64,000 bases of DNA from Neodontobutis hainanensis (taxonomy: Eukaryota; Chordata; Actinopteri; Gobiiformes; Odontobutidae), in the NCBI GenBank assembly GCA_024349245.1, contig JALDNG010000006.1, forward strand, positions 7,588,501-7,652,500, written 5' to 3'. The notes below the pieces were generated by a model. The model was not told where the DNA came from and searched no databases. It was given only the letters and a program-made list of their open reading frames with translations. Both the position numbers and the translations under genes were made by a program. Below are positions 1 to 13,467 of this stretch, piece by piece. The first letter of the stretch is position 1; each line of letters opens with the position of its first letter.

Positions 1-3000
1 TTCTTAGACTTGAACACATTCCAGAAAATTCTAAATCTGGAATTGCTCTTGAAATAAGGATCAAAAAGTAAGTTAACACTACACATTATTGACAATAACA
101 AATGATTTTGCTGAGTAGTTGTGAACTCAAACAATTAAATATAGTGTTAAAAAAGTTTTGATAGAGTGAATAGGTCAGATGTTAAAAGCCTTGTCTGTTC
201 TCTGATTTGTGGGGAAATTTAGGATTGTTTACTGTGATGAAACCGAGGGAGAGAGTTCAAGTGTAAATGTACATCAGCCAACTACATTTGCGCATAAAAA
301 GCTGCAGTTGGAGGGAATTACAATATTTTGGGATGAATTCTCTGATTTGTCTCGGGTTGGCTGTAAATCTTCACCTACTCCAACGGTTTGTGTTTATTTA
401 GACTTATATAAAGATTAAATATCATGCAACATGTCTTTGAACATGTTTTTTAATTTGCTTTTCATTCTGGTCAGGAAACCGAGCCTAAACTGTCCCCAAG
501 CTGGAACCCTAAAATAATATGCGAGCCTCACCCCCAATTCACAGAGCCCATATCCTCTACAACAACTTTTGAACCTGTCCAAGTTGGCAGCCTTGGGGGT
601 AAACTTGAGCTATCTCTCACTCTGAAAAATAACCCAGCTATGCCTGGAGCAAAGGTAAATAATGTGTTTAAGATGACACTATTCAGACCCTTTTGATAAA
701 TTAGTCCATTCTATAATGGGTGAATGTGTCAAATGTAAATGTTTCCAGCTGGATGTTGTTGGGGTTATCGACACACTGTTTATTTTGCTGTCACCACAAC
801 AAGTGCATCTTCTTCTGGACATGTTTGGAACATTATTTGGTGGAGGTAAGTTGTTTGTAATTATTACTTTGTAATGACATGAATCAATACATTACACTGC
901 TTCTCTTTTTCATTTTGTGAAGCTTCTCAAGAATGGGCAAAGGATAGAAAAAGCCGACCCATACAGCAAGAGGATGAGTATCGACTTCATATGGAACTGA
1001 ACCGGTGCCTTAAGAAGGACACTGCTATGCCAGGAGCAGACCATGACCTATTTGATAGCCAGACTACCAGAACAGTCTCTAGTCGAGGTTTGGACATTTT
1101 TTATGATCACAGTAGTGATGTCAGGTGTTGCATGTTAATTTCTTTATTTACTGTTTTTCTCTTTTTGACCAAACCTATGTTTTGTGTAGATGATGTGTTT
1201 TTCTCCATGGCTGATATGGACATGTCCCACAGTTTGTCATCCCTCCCTCCTTTGGGTGAACCACCTACTGTAGACTTGGACTTATCACTCAATAGCAACT
1301 ACTCTGCCTCTCCTAGAGAATCTCCTTCTGGCAATGCAACAGTATGTTCCTTTAATTCTGAAATGCAGAAAAAAGCCTGTGTAGGCACTCTAGCTTTTAT
1401 AAAATGTAATATAGTATTTGTACTTTCTCAAATAGCTATTTTGTAAAAAAATTGTGAATTTATTTGTGTTATTAGGTTTCGTGGGATGATTACATGGATG
1501 TACCACGACAAAAAGATAAACCATCAAAGGAAGCTGCTGTGCTGTCACATGTTTCTCAGAAATTATTAAGACAGATATGTAAGTAATAAAGCTAATAAAA
1601 AAATATTAAGCTAATCTCTCAAAATATAGTTTTATCTGTTGTTAAGGTACACAGTTTATCAATCATTAAAAATTCAGTATTTGATTCTTTGAAATTAAAT
1701 TATGTAATTCTTGTTTTCTTTAGCCCATCAAACCAAAGCCCATGGTGATGAATCTAGGCCAGAGCTGGTCTTGAAGCTATCACTAGGCAGTCTGGCTCTC
1801 TCAGTTCTCCACATTGACCCGCTGCCATCACCAGATGCAGCTCCTTGTCCTCTTGGTCCAATTGCGTCACACTTTTTCAGTACAATTTGCCAAGGCCAGC
1901 TTGACCACATGTCTTTCCCTCAGTCTCGAACATTGTTTAATAATGCTTGTCCCCATGACCACCTCAGGTGTGAAAAACAGATTTTATAATTTCTTGTTAG
2001 ACCTAGTTTATCTGTGTGTGTGTATAGGAAATGTCAAATTTCTATTCTGAGCTCATGTCTGCAGGTTGGTGGGCCAAGGTTTGAGGATAAACTACGAACA
2101 TTATCAGGGATCCAACCTACACACTTATAGTACCGATGTTTCCCTCAATCAAATGGAGCTTTTGGAGTGTCTTTTCTCTTCTGAAGCTGGCCTTAGTGGT
2201 TTGCAAAGAGGCATTCAATACACTGAGGTTTGTGTGTCACACTCACTAAGCTGGCCTTTTGTATTTTCATACAGAATGCACAGGATGAAACACTGTTTTT
2301 TTTTATTTATTAAAAACAGCGTTTTAACTTTTTTTTTTACTAATTTGTCTGTCACACTTTAGCTCCTGACATTTGATACCACAGACAGTGCTGATGCGCA
2401 GCTTGCCTCCTGCCTTCACCTGCTTTACAAATTGGCTGAACGCAGAGGCCCACAGGTAAAAGCCTTTACCTGACCTTCAAAACCACAAATCTTAACTTGT
2501 AAATTGTTAGCGCTCACGTTGCCTGGCTTTCATTTAGTAATTTCTTTCTATGTGTAGGGGGGCCAAGTTCGTCTTAGCACCATTCCAAGGAAAGCAGAGA
2601 TCCACATAGAGCTCGGCCGTTCACACTCTGAGCTTGACATTAGCATCGTAGACCGCCTAAACTCTTTACTGCAGCCTCAGAAGCTGGCCACCACAGAAGT
2701 GATGGCTTCCCACATGTACACATCATATAATAAACATGTCAGCTTGGTAAGGAAGTAAAGAAGTAGTGTAGTTATTTTGAACTATTATTTATTATTTCAA
2801 CATGAAAGTTGATGTAGATTATTGTCTTTTTACAGCACAAGGCCTTCACAGAGGTTTTCCTTGATGACAGCCAGACTCCTGCAAATTGTCATGTGTCACT
2901 GACAGTCAGTGCCCCAGTCCTAGGCCTTGCTGTCCGCTTTCCCATTCCGGACTTGCGCTCAGATCAGGAGAGAGGGCCTTGGTTTAAGAAATCCTTGCAA

Positions 3001-6000
3001 AAGGAAGTACTTTACCTGGAGATGGAGGACTTTGAAATTAAAACCGAGTTTATGGGTGGTAGTTCTCCTGACCAAACCAAGATGGAGCTTACTTTCAGGG
3101 AGCTTACTGGTATTACATTATTTATATTATTGTAAAAAGGCAATCTGAGGATCTTTGTTAAACATTAATACATTTTGTTCCAGCAAAGTTTCAGGAAGAG
3201 CAGGATCAACCAGCTACTCGTTTCCTTAGGGTGTCCAACACCATGGATGGGGACATGACAACATCAGAGAGTGTTAAATTTGACTGGCCAAGGTGTGTTT
3301 ATGTCCCAGGGTCTAAATGTTTTGTATGTTTTGTATAGTAAGGGGCTTATCTTAGTACTGTCACTTTAATTTGACCAGGGTTGTGCTGAAGATGAACCCC
3401 ACTGCAGTCCATTCAATTCTTGAGCGAGTCACTGTTGAAGACGACGAAGGAGCTGAAGACCATTCTCTTGAAGAAGAGGAGGAAGAAGGGGCAGCTCATT
3501 CACTGAAAGATGTGTGTGATTTTGGAAAACCAGAACCATCTCCTTTTTCTTCACGTAGAGTTATGTATGAAAATGAAGAGGTAAAGGACTATCATTACTG
3601 GGAATGTTTGAATACACAGTTTTAGAATAATCAATACTGTATTATTATTATTAGTAGTAGTATTATTATTATTAGTGTTAGTAGCAGTAGTTGTAGTAGT
3701 ATTTGGATGGTATTGCATGCTTGTGCAGGTGGATACATTTGCATTCATAGACGGAGATGACTCCTGTTAAATGTATTCAAATTGACAAATGCTTGTTTAT
3801 GCAAAAAGCAACATGCAGAGCTTTTGCATGTGTTTGCAAATAAGAGGTGGTGATTTGACCATTTATCAGACATGTTTATTTTAATCTTACAGATGATTAT
3901 TCCTGGTGATGTTGGTGAGATGACAGACTTCCAAGAAAAAACCATGAACAACTCTCGCTTCATTCTTGAACTATGCTTCCCCAATGTGCAGATAGCTCTT
4001 CCCAGCAAAGCATTTTATGAAAAACTACACAACAGGTAGACTTTACAAAATCAAAGGTTGGCAAAAGGCAACATGCATGCAAACATGACCCATATGATGG
4101 GGTTATAAATTATGATTATTATCATTAGCCTTTTAATACATTTGTGCATTTTGTGAATATTGTAGAATAAACAATGATCTGCTGCTGTGGGAGCCAACTG
4201 CTCCATCACCAGTGGAAACAGTGGAGTGCATGCCTTATGGAGTTGGACTCTCGGTTGCCAGTCAACTAATCAACACGTACGCAAAAGACAGCTTTGGCCA
4301 GTTTCGTTCCACAGGCATTGAGGGTGAGATTTTCTCTCTGTGTTTATGGATTATAAATAAAGTAAAAAAGTGTTTGATTGTGTTTAATAGTAAGTGAAGT
4401 TAATGTTGTATTTTAGCTTATGGGTTAACAGTCTTTCTGTTTATTGTGTTTGCAGATGAGTCCAGCGGTTCAGAAGAAGACAACTTGCATTATTACTCTC
4501 CTGATTCTGATCTCGGTCTTAGGTCTCGCAAAAAGAAAAAAACAAAGGTGCCTAGCAAGACTTCTCAGAGCCTGTTCTCTGTCATATTAAGTGTCAGTCA
4601 CGGACTGGTTGCTGTGCAGACTAATGCCAAGGTAACTTGAGTTATTTACTTATTTAATTTCTGTATTGTATTCACATATTTTAACCAGTTGTTTGTAGAT
4701 GATTTGTCTTTTTTTTTTTAACAGAAGGACAAGACTGTCCTGAAAAACAAACATGGAGAATTCTGGCTAGAGATAAAAAACTCTGTGCTCTTTAGTGTTA
4801 CACAGTATGAAGGCTTCAAAGACCATCACTACATCTGCTTTCACACCAGTAACATATGCATGTATCACCAAGGTAGGGTACGCTAATATTAGCTTCTTGC
4901 ACAATTTATATTTTTACAGTGTGTACATTACCAGTGTTAAGTCATTAATACGCAGATGTTTGCCTAGGACTTGTGGACGGAGGCTTCTCTGTTTCAGACA
5001 TCAAGTTGCCATGTAAAACACATCCCCACTGGCTAGAGCCAACAGTTTACCAGTCGGAGACTTCTCCTGAAAGATCCTCCACACCCTCAGAGGGCATTGG
5101 TCTGGAAGCACACAGCATGGTCTCTGTTGCTGTTAAGGTGTCCTCTCAGAATGCAGAACGTAATGTTAAGGTAAACTACAAAAGTTAAGTTTTTTTTTAT
5201 AATAACCACTGACTTTTTTCTATGTATATCTTCTTCACTTCTTCAATGTATATCTTTTATACAGGAGTTTAAAGTTGCAGTTGGAGTAAGGGGTGCTACA
5301 CTGCAGCACAGAATTGTTCCCTCCAGCTTGGGCTGGTATGACCAGGTAAAAAAAGACAAATGCCATCTTATTCAGTCTCTTCTAGTTTACTGGAACAGGT
5401 AATCTAAATATATATATTTTTTTCACAATTAAGATTGTGGACTTTCTGAACATTTCTGATGAGCCTGTGTTGGGCTACGCACCTCCCACTTCTGTTACCA
5501 CCCTACATCTACACTTATGGAGTTGTTCTCTAGACTACCGGTCAGGCAAATGTATTAATATGTATTAGACCTATATTCTTTTACAATTTGTATGTTATAA
5601 TGTTATTCTCTTCTTAACAGACCGCTCTACTTGCCCTTAAGATCCTTGGTTTTTGTAGAAACCTTTAGTATCTCCAGTAGTGTCTCATTAGACCGCTCCT
5701 CTTCGACACTCAGGTACAGGTTTCAATCAAAATAATGAAAGAATAAAATGTTTAACGCATTTTACAAAACTTGTGTTTGCTAAGCACAGTGTTTGATTTC
5801 CAGGATACTTTTGGATGAATCTGCTCTGTTTCTCTCAGATAAAAATAATGCAGTCTCTGTCAATCTACCACGCGGTATGTTGTATGTATTATTTAACTGA
5901 AATAATTGAAACATTGCATAAATTACTGAAAGACTTATGCTTGTCTTTGTCATAGATTATGTCCAGGTAGCAGACATGGGAACGTTAGAGCTGAGGATTA

Positions 6001-9000
6001 CAGCTGTTAAACCTGGGGTGGATGGAAAATTGGTAAAACAGATTATATATTTTTATTTGAATAATGTTACTCAAGATTACCAATAGTGGAACCTCTGGGG
6101 GATTTTAATAATACATATAATGTCTTTTATTTGATAGACGGAGCCCAAATTTGAGCTGCGCTGCTCAAGTGACATCATTCACATCAGAACGTGTTCGGAC
6201 TCCTGTGCTGCTCTCATGAATCTCATTCAGTATGTTGCTAGCTATGGAGACTTGCTCCCTTCCACTGGCCATGAGGCCAAACAGAAAAGCAACACTCAAA
6301 AGACTAAGGTCAGTAACAACCTAATCATTCATTTTGGGGAAAAGATTGTATAGAATCTAGGCCTTAAGTTTTAAGTATTTTGTAATAGACTGAGTGTCCT
6401 ACACGAACAACAACTCCGATGCCTTTACTCGCTGACAATGAACAACAAATGTTACAAGATCTAATGAGTGAAGCTATGGAGGAGACTGATATCCAGCACA
6501 CACAAGGACTCCAACAGAATGGTAAACATTTTGCACATTGATATAAATCTTTAATTTCATAATGCATCTAAATTGTTATTAAAAATATACAGGTTCACAT
6601 GAGGAGAAGAATTACCATCATGAACCTCCCCGGTCCGATTTATTCCTATTCCCAGATGAAAGTGGATGTTCTAACCAAGATCCAAGCCCCACATACCCCA
6701 TGCTTCATTCTCCACTTATTACCCCTGTCCCAAACCTGGCCCAAGAGACGGATGACTTTTGTATTTTGGACACCCCAGGTTCCAGGGGAGAGGTCAGCAG
6801 TTTTTTATTTTAAACACCATCTTCTTACCACAAACTCCATTACACAGGTGTTGGCTGTTTCAGGATCGTGATCAGGAGCCTCTTGTGAAGAAGCTGACAT
6901 CAGAGCCTGTAGAAATCAAAGATGATCACTTCAGTCAGCCACCGGATGGCAGTGATTCCAGTCGTGGAGCTTTAAATTTTCCCATACCAGAGGTGCGCTA
7001 CTTAATTAAAGAGATATCAGTTGTGTGGCATCTTTATGGAGGAAAAGACTTTGGGATTCCTAGTTTCACAGCCTCACCTGCACGAAGCCGCGGGTAAGCA
7101 GAGGTAACAGTTCAGCAGTACAAAATGATTAAAATCATTTGGTTTATGTTTTTCTTTTTTTTTTTTTTTTTCTACTTTGTAGCTCTACACCCTATAGTTC
7201 TCCTTCCCAAACTCCAGTCAGACAGGCCCGGTGTCCAGGTAAGGCTGGAGGTGGAAAGGGAAGGAACCCAGACATCCTGATGGAGATCCAACTCAGCAAG
7301 GTATCTGTTATCTATGAGCCTTTTAATTGTCATACATTTTTTTTCATTAAACCTCTTTTAAACAAAACCACAGGTCAGATTTCAGCATGAGGTGTACCCA
7401 CAGTCACAAGGGGCTTCAAGCACAGCAATGGATCAGCCTGTGTCTCGCCAAGTGTTTTCTGTTCAGGACTTGGAAATACGAGACAGACTGGCCAGCTCAC
7501 AAATGAATAAGTTCCTGTACCTGTACTCTAGCAAAGAGATGCCTAGGAAAGCACATTCTAATATGGTGAGAGCAATAGAAAAACAACATCTTCTTGATAT
7601 GTGTTGCTTTTCATATTGAAGACTTGAGTGTTTTTTTGCCTTCCAGCTAACAGTGAAGGCACTACACATGTGTCCAGAATCAGGCCAGGCTCCACAGGAG
7701 TGCTGCTTGCGTGTTTCTCTTATGCCTCTACGCCTCAATATTGATCAAGTAAAAGCCTGCTGACTAAAAATACTTTGCGTAAATACACAAATATTATACT
7801 ATACAAGTAATAGCCTGAGCTTTCAACACTGTGTTATGTTTATTTGAAGGATGCACTGTTCTTCTTGAAGGATTTCTTTACTAGTCTTGCTGCTGAAGTT
7901 GAGTTTTTCTCACCACCACCTCAAGAAGGTAAAATTAGTTTTATTAATTTATTATTAACAAATTAAAATATTTGTACAATACATATTTTGTAGTTGAGTC
8001 ACTATTCATTTTACGTTGTAGTTGTTGTTTGTACAAAAAAAATGTCCGCTCCGGAGATCTCCTGCAATTTCTCAAAGCATGCAGGACCCAGCCAGGACCC
8101 AGCGCCAATCATCTCGGTGCCTGCTCAGAGACGTTTAAGCCACAACGGTTTTTCCATGGAGGATGTAAATGAAAATGAATCCTCTTCAATTTCCTTCACA
8201 GACCAGACAATTTTCTTCAGGTCTATTTTAACTACTAAAACAGGATCCTTTTTAAAATATGTTTTACTTGATAATTGTCTAATCTTTGTAACTGTTTTTA
8301 TCACAGAGAGTTTCGATTTACCTCAGAAGTTCCTATTCGCCTGGATTACCACGGAAAACATGTTGCAATGGAGCAGGTATATAGTATTAATGGTCTAAGA
8401 TTAATTTTGTATTCTAATTTGCCTACATTGAATCATTTGCATTGTTTCAGGGAACATTTGCAGGGATTATTATTGGGTTGACACAGCTGAATTGTTCAGA
8501 GTTAAAACTGAGACGCCTTTGCTATAGACAAGGGTATGTGACAGTGAAACTGAGAAGAATGTTGTACAACATAAATGTTTTCCAACTAATACTGAGCTCT
8601 CTTTCAGGTTATTGGGTGTAGACAAGCTGTTTTCTTATGCAATAAACGAGTGGCTAAACGATATAAGGAAAAACCAGCTCCCAGGTCTGCTGGGGGGTGT
8701 GGGGCCTATTCACTCCCTTGTTCAATTAGGTGAGTCTAACAAATGCTAACAACTAGGGAGTTTTTTTTTTTTTGTTTCCTAATATGTGCAAGAAGATTGA
8801 TGACTTTCTTTTTTTTTTTACATGGCTTTTACTGTAGAAACATTTTTTTTGTACGGTAAACTAAACCCTCAGTTTTTCAGTTCAGGGATTCAGGGATTTG
8901 GTCTGGCTTCCAATTGAGCAGTACAGAAAGGATGGTCGAATTGTCCGTGGGTTTCAACGTGGTACGGCTTCCTTTGGTACTTCTACTGCTATGGCTGCCC

Positions 9001-9587
9001 TGGAACTTACCAACAGGATGGTGCGGACTATTCAGGTACTTAACTTACTGCTTCAAAGGTCAACTCTGAATTTGCCTGATTCAGTGTTTGGCAAAATAAA
9101 TTGTGTTATGTACTTTTAGGCAGCAGCTGAGACAGCCTATGATATGGTCTCTCCTGTGCCTGATGAGAGAGATTCAAAGAAAATAAAACGCATTTCCCAT
9201 TATGGACTGTCTCATCAGCCTGTTGATCTGAGAGAAGGTGTAGCTAAAGCTTATTCTGTAGTAAAAGAGGTATGTTAATCTAAACTTAAAAAAGTTAATA
9301 TTTTATTTAAATAAATGAAAACTAGTAATTTTAGTGTGCACTGTGTTCATGTGTAGGGCATCACAGATACTGCACTGACCATCTACGACACAGCCACTCG
9401 AGAGCATGAGCAGCGTGGGATGACAGGGGCAGTAGGTGGGGTTTTGAGACAGCTGCCACCGGCAGTGGTCAAGCCCCTTATTATGGCCACTGAAGCCACT
9501 TCTAATGTCCTGGATGGGATGAGAAACCAAATTCACCCAGATGCACGCCAGGAGGAGTCCCAGAAATGGAGGCAGGGGGAAGAGTAA
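1..9587 (+). CDS. atg2b: ATG2B, autophagy-related lipid transfer protein (5' end missing)
   Basis: ATG2 proteins are rod-shaped lipid channels that move phospholipid from the ER to the growing autophagosome and act on lipid droplets, with WIPI partners. The window holds 39 exons, about 1,896 codons in phase: 3-67, 223-385, 475-654, 749-845, 923-1087, 1190-1341, 1476-1578, 1724-1967, 2065-2227, 2363-2455, 2558-2746, 2836-3109, 3184-3292, 3379-3580, 3893-4035, 4166-4323, 4456-4631, 4725-4872, 4968-5170, 5265-5345, 5434-5540, 5621-5713, 5804-5874, 5956-6032, 6138-6308, 6389-6521, 6593-6792, 6864-7093, 7183-7300, 7374-7565, 7647-7748, 7850-7928, 8022-8220, 8307-8376, 8451-8533, 8608-8729, 8881-9035, 9120-9269, 9357-9587. 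Human ATG2B is about 2,078 aa, so only the N-terminal chorein region is missing. Diagnostic pieces are DDFCILDTP (exon at 6593), SQMNKFLYLY (7374), FTSEVPIRLDYHGKH (8307) and a C terminus with SQKWR. The exon at 8022 starts with weakly conserved residues and is the least certain join. The B paralogue is preferred over ATG2A from sequence and chromosome-14-type neighbours. Confidence 0.95.
3641..3703 (+). repeat. Imperfect ATT/TAG trinucleotide repeat in ATG2B intron
   Basis: A run of ATT units passes into TAG/GTAG units inside the 312-base intron between the exons ending at 3580 and starting at 3893. It is a simple repeat with no coding sense. Confidence 0.85.
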
Positions 9588-10880
9588 ATGTTATTTTAAT
9601 AAATTATGACTGGGCACAAGCAACAGCAGGAAAAATGGAAATTAAAGTTGCATCTAAGATGGTAAATAAAACATTGTTCATCTTGTTGTAATTTAATACA
9701 TTGTAATACTGTAATGCTTGTGTCAGTTCAACAGTTCTCTCACAGTGCCTTGATGGTTGACAGCATTATTCAACTGTAGGTTAATCAAGTATCAAATGTA
9801 TAACCAAACAGTGCAACATGCGTCTATAATCTTGATTATTTGGGGGCTGGACTGGTTTTCTGAAGGTGGAATCAGAAGTGGTAGCCCATACAACAACTCT
9901 ACTTTGAAAAACAGTCAAATTTTTTGACAAGCTGTGTATTTATCTTTGAGGTCAGCACTATTACTATAGTTATAATTTCTTTAAAGTGAATACTTGTACT
10001 GTATGTCAGCCGTGATATTTACTGTAAATAGTCCCTAATGTGTAACATTTTGTTCATACAGAATGCAGTAAGTATGTAAAATGAAAATGAGTATACAACA
10101 TTCTGTAATTAACACTTGAAGGGTTTTCTTAATGAAACAATGAGAGGACATTTCACACATTTTTTTTGTTAAGCTCTGGTAGCATATTTTCTAAAAGCTG
10201 CTATTCTTTTTAATTTGAAATATTTTTGGGGTGTATTTATGGTTGCTTTTACTTCTCATAGGCTGTTTTTAAGATAGTGACAAAATCGTGAATCATTAAG
10301 TCTTAATATTCTCGTGTGAATATAGGGGTAACTGTGTTATGATTTAGAGGTTGTTTTTTGTTTCTTAGTGTAGCTCATATGTGAAAAGTATGTTACGTGT
10401 ACATATGTGTACAGTAATTTATGAATTTGTATCAAAAGCATGAACAGGAAATAAAAACATTTAAATTAAATCGTGTAATCCAAACATTTGACAAGATATA
10501 GCCTATCCATAAGTGTCTTGTGGCAAATCCTTTTTTCTCTTCCAAAGAACACGCCCTTTCGCTGCAGAAGTTGTTTCTGTTGCCTTGGCAGCAGATGGTA
10601 GGCGGAATAAACCTTTTCATGATAGTTTTTATTAACAGCATTAACGTTTTTGTAAACTCCGTTTCATGCCATGTCGGACTAAGAACTCGATTAGTTTATT
10701 TTGTTAAAGTGGGCTCTCTGAGGACGAAAAAGGGCTGCTTAATCTTTGTGTACGTTCTGCTGCCCTCACTTTTTGCGGGTCCGCACACGCAGTTTTTCTG
10801 CGTGAACTTATACATTCAATAAGGTAGCCTAATTTATTTATGTAATTTAAATTTAAAATATAACATGCAAACACCCCATT
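9588..10880 (+). other. ATG2B 3' UTR and spacer
   Basis: No gene is seen. An AATAAA lies at 9665-9670, 78 bases past the stop, and another at 10450-10455, so short and long 3' UTR forms are possible. The rest is AT-rich and has stops in all frames. GTTGCCTTGGCAGC near 10579-10592 resembles an RFX X-box, but no cilium gene is adjacent. Confidence 0.6.
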
Positions 10881-10882
10881 TA

Positions 10883-11868
10883 CACTCACCTAAAGGATTA
10901 TAAGGAACACCTGTTCAATTTCTCATTAAGGCAAGAATCTAATCAACCAATCGCATGGCAGATGCTTCAGTGCATGTGTGGTCCTGGTCAAGAAAATCTC
11001 CTGAACTCCAAACTGAATGTCAGAATGGGAAAGATAGGTAATTTAAGCAATTTTGAGCATGGCATGGTTGTTGGTGCCAGACAGGCCGGTCTGAGTATTT
11101 CACAATCTGCTCAGTTACTGGGATTTTCACGCTCAACCATTTCTGGGGTTTACAAAGAATGATGTGAAAAGGGGAAAAACACCCGTATGTGGCGGTCCTG
11201 TGGGCAAAAATGCCTTGTTGAAGCTAGAGGTCACCAAAATTGGACAGTTGAAGACTGGAAAAATGTTGCCAGGTCTGATGAGTCTCGATTTCTGTTGAGA
11301 CATTCAGATGGTAGAGTCAGAATCTGGCGTAAACATAATGAGAACATGAATCCATCATGCCTTGTTACCACTGTGCAGGCTGGTGGTGTGGGGAATGTTT
11401 TCTTGGCACACTTTAGGCCCCTTAGTGCCAATTGGGCATTGTTTAAATGCCGCGGCCTACCTGAGCATTGTTTCTGACCATGTCCATCCCTTTATGACAA
11501 ACATGTGCCCATCCTCTGACAGCTACTTCCAGCAGGATAATGCGCCATGTCACAAAGCTCATTTCAAATTGGTTTCTTGAACATGACAATGAGTTCACTG
11601 AACTAAAATGGCCCCCACAGTCACCAGATCTCAACCCAATAGAGCATCTTTGGGATGTGGTGGAACGGGAGCTTTGTGCCCTGGATGTGCATCCCACAAA
11701 TCTCCATCAACTGCGAGATGCCATCCTCTCAATCTGGGCCAACATTTCTAAAGAATGCTTTCAGGACCTTGTTGAATCAATGCCATGTAGAATAAAGGCA
11801 GTTCTGAATGTGAAAGGGGGTCAAACACAGTATTAGTATGGTGTTCCTAATAATCCTTAAGGTGAGTG
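10883..11868 (+). mobile_element. Non-autonomous Tc1/mariner element with intact terminal repeats
   Basis: The element is 986 bases. The terminal inverted repeats are 29 bases (10883-10911 and 11840-11868) and differ at two positions; both begin CACTCACCT in their own orientation. TA dinucleotides at 10881-10882 and 11869-10870+1000 (that is 11869-11870) are the target-site duplication expected of this superfamily. A full fish Tc1 element is about 1.6 kb, so this copy is shortened. It lies between ATG2B and TMED8. Confidence 0.93.
10962..11836 (+). pseudogene. Tc1-type (DD34E) transposase remnant, broken
   Basis: The N-terminal helix-turn-helix part is read from 10962 to about 11160 and includes SQSAQLLGFSRSTISGVYK. 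The catalytic core follows as WTVEDWKNVARSDESRF at about 11240, QQDNAPCH near 11529 and SPDLNPIEHLWD near 11626. Between the last two catalytic residues lie 103 bases, that is 34 codons plus one base, so the copy has a +1 frameshift in a DD34E spacing. Several stops and at least one further frameshift occur. The linker between the DNA-binding half and the catalytic core is mostly deleted, which explains the short length. It cannot make a working transposase. Confidence 0.9.
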
Positions 11869-11870
11869 TA

Positions 11871-13111
11871 CACTTATAGCCTGCCCTATATGTCTATAGC
11901 CTACTCCCACAAAACAGGGCAAAGATTTAGTTTGATGTGTGCCTTAAGCCTTGTAACAAAATAAGCAATGTCATACAGTAAACTTCTAAACCTGTGTTTG
12001 ACTTTAGGGGCCCATGTGCCACCAGGAGTTGAATGTTTTTTGACAGCGGTCGACTGGCGGATTGGGCAGATGTTCTGTTTCTCTGCTGCCTGCCCTCTCA
12101 TTTTTCTGGAGTCTGTGCTGATCTCTGCGCTCACCTGTCGAAGCACAGCCTTGTGTACAGTTTTACCTCTGTCGCACCTGTCTCCAGGTACCACCACATC
12201 TAGAGCATTTATAATTGTTACTGGTTTAATTCAATACTTTTCTCATTGTTTACAGATTAGCTCAGCTTTTAGGACACAACTTCATTCTTAGATCACAGTA
12301 TGAAAATACTCCTTGTAGCACTCCAGGTTGTCCTTCACCCATTTGACTACAGCTTTAAAAGACCCCTTCCTGATTAAATTGTCTTGTCCACTTTCTATGG
12401 ATGGTAATGTAAAGCACTTGTGCCAATGTGGGATCCCACTAAACATGTCTGTGAGACTGAAATTGATACTCTCTCTTTGATAAACCATCTTTTTAAAGAG
12501 AAACTGTCTCAGTCAGTGGACATCAGTGCATGAGTATTGTCAGCTTATCCTGTGCACTGTGTCTTTCTGCAGATGAGTAAGTGTGTTCTGATCTTCTGAA
12601 CATAAAGGCTAAATGTTACATCTTCACAACAGTCAGGAATGAAAAACTAGGATACAGAGTAAATCTATTTTTTCTTCCAAAGGCCTTTTCCGTAGATTTC
12701 TGTCAGCAATGCTCAGACCAGAGAGACTCCACTGCACCATTTTTTTTATCATACAGGAAATCCACTTAGCAATCAATATCTGTACTGTACATAACATTCC
12801 TGGAACCACTGTCATGATGGACAGAGATGTGGCATAATGCCCTACTAGTGTTTCTTATGCTTGTTATAAATTGTAATTAAATACATTCAATGAAATATGT
12901 AATGTAAAAGTTTTCTCCATCAAATAGCTTCTATTTGGAAATATATTTGTGATGCCCCAGATATTAATAATGCAGTAGAATTAGCTCCAAACCCCAGGTA
13001 AAGGTAAAAAAAGATAAAAAAAGATGGGCCCATTTTTTTTTTTATGTAATTTCCAAACAAGCTATATTATGTGTATTTTCATTGCATTTAATGCTGTGTC
13101 TAAATAAAATA
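11871..13111. other. Spacer, no gene seen
   Basis: AT-rich sequence with only short open stretches in every frame. No splice-linked coding pattern, RNA gene or recognised repeat was found. A poly-T run occurs near 13034. Confidence 0.5.
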
Positions 13112-13341
13112 CAGTAAGTTACATTTACATTTTATTTATTTAGCTGACGCTTTTATCCAAAGCAACTTACATTGTTCTACAGTAATTACCAGTGTTACAG
13201 TCACTGGAGGCAAGGTGGGTTAAGTGTCTTGCTCAAGGACACGACGACAGTATGAACTGTGGGGAGAGCAGGAATCGAACCACCTACCTTCCGGTTGCAG
13301 GACGACTGGACTGCTCTACCCACTGAGCTACTGCCACCCCA
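13112..13341 (-). mobile_element. tRNA-derived SINE
   Basis: Read on the minus strand, the element starts with a tRNA-like head. The A box is about 13314-13330 (TAGCTCAGTGGGTAGAG) and the B box 13271-13281 (GGTTCGATTCC). A central domain with the AAGACACTTAACCC signature follows (about 13217-13238). The 3' tail at 13134-13168 carries GCTTTGGATAAAAGCGTC, a tail very common in fish SINEs and taken from a partner LINE. It is not a functional tRNA: after the head the sequence does not fold into a full cloverleaf. Confidence 0.85.
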
Positions 13342-13415
13342 TTACCAATGCAAAAGTTACCAATGCATCCTGAGATTTTGTCCTAAAATGTGACAAAAAT
13401 TATTGTTGTGGGAAA

Positions 13416-13467
13416 TGTTATTCCCACAATAAATCATTTGATTGAAATGATTGTTGTGGGAATAACA
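13416..13467. repeat. Near-perfect inverted repeat (hairpin)
   Basis: The arms at 13416-13439 and 13445-13467 pair over about 23 bases with one small bulge, around a loop of about 5 bases. The motif ATTGTTGTGG from the right arm is repeated at about 13402 and 13509. This could be a relic of a small inverted-repeat transposon. I see no other function. Confidence 0.75.

Noticed and set aside
12288..12488. 66-codon minus-strand frame as a gene
   Set aside because: No homologue is recognised, no splice context or regulatory signal is visible, and chance frames of this size are frequent here.
13271..13341. tRNA gene on the minus strand
   Set aside because: A and B boxes are present, but the sequence runs straight into a SINE core and no full cloverleaf forms.
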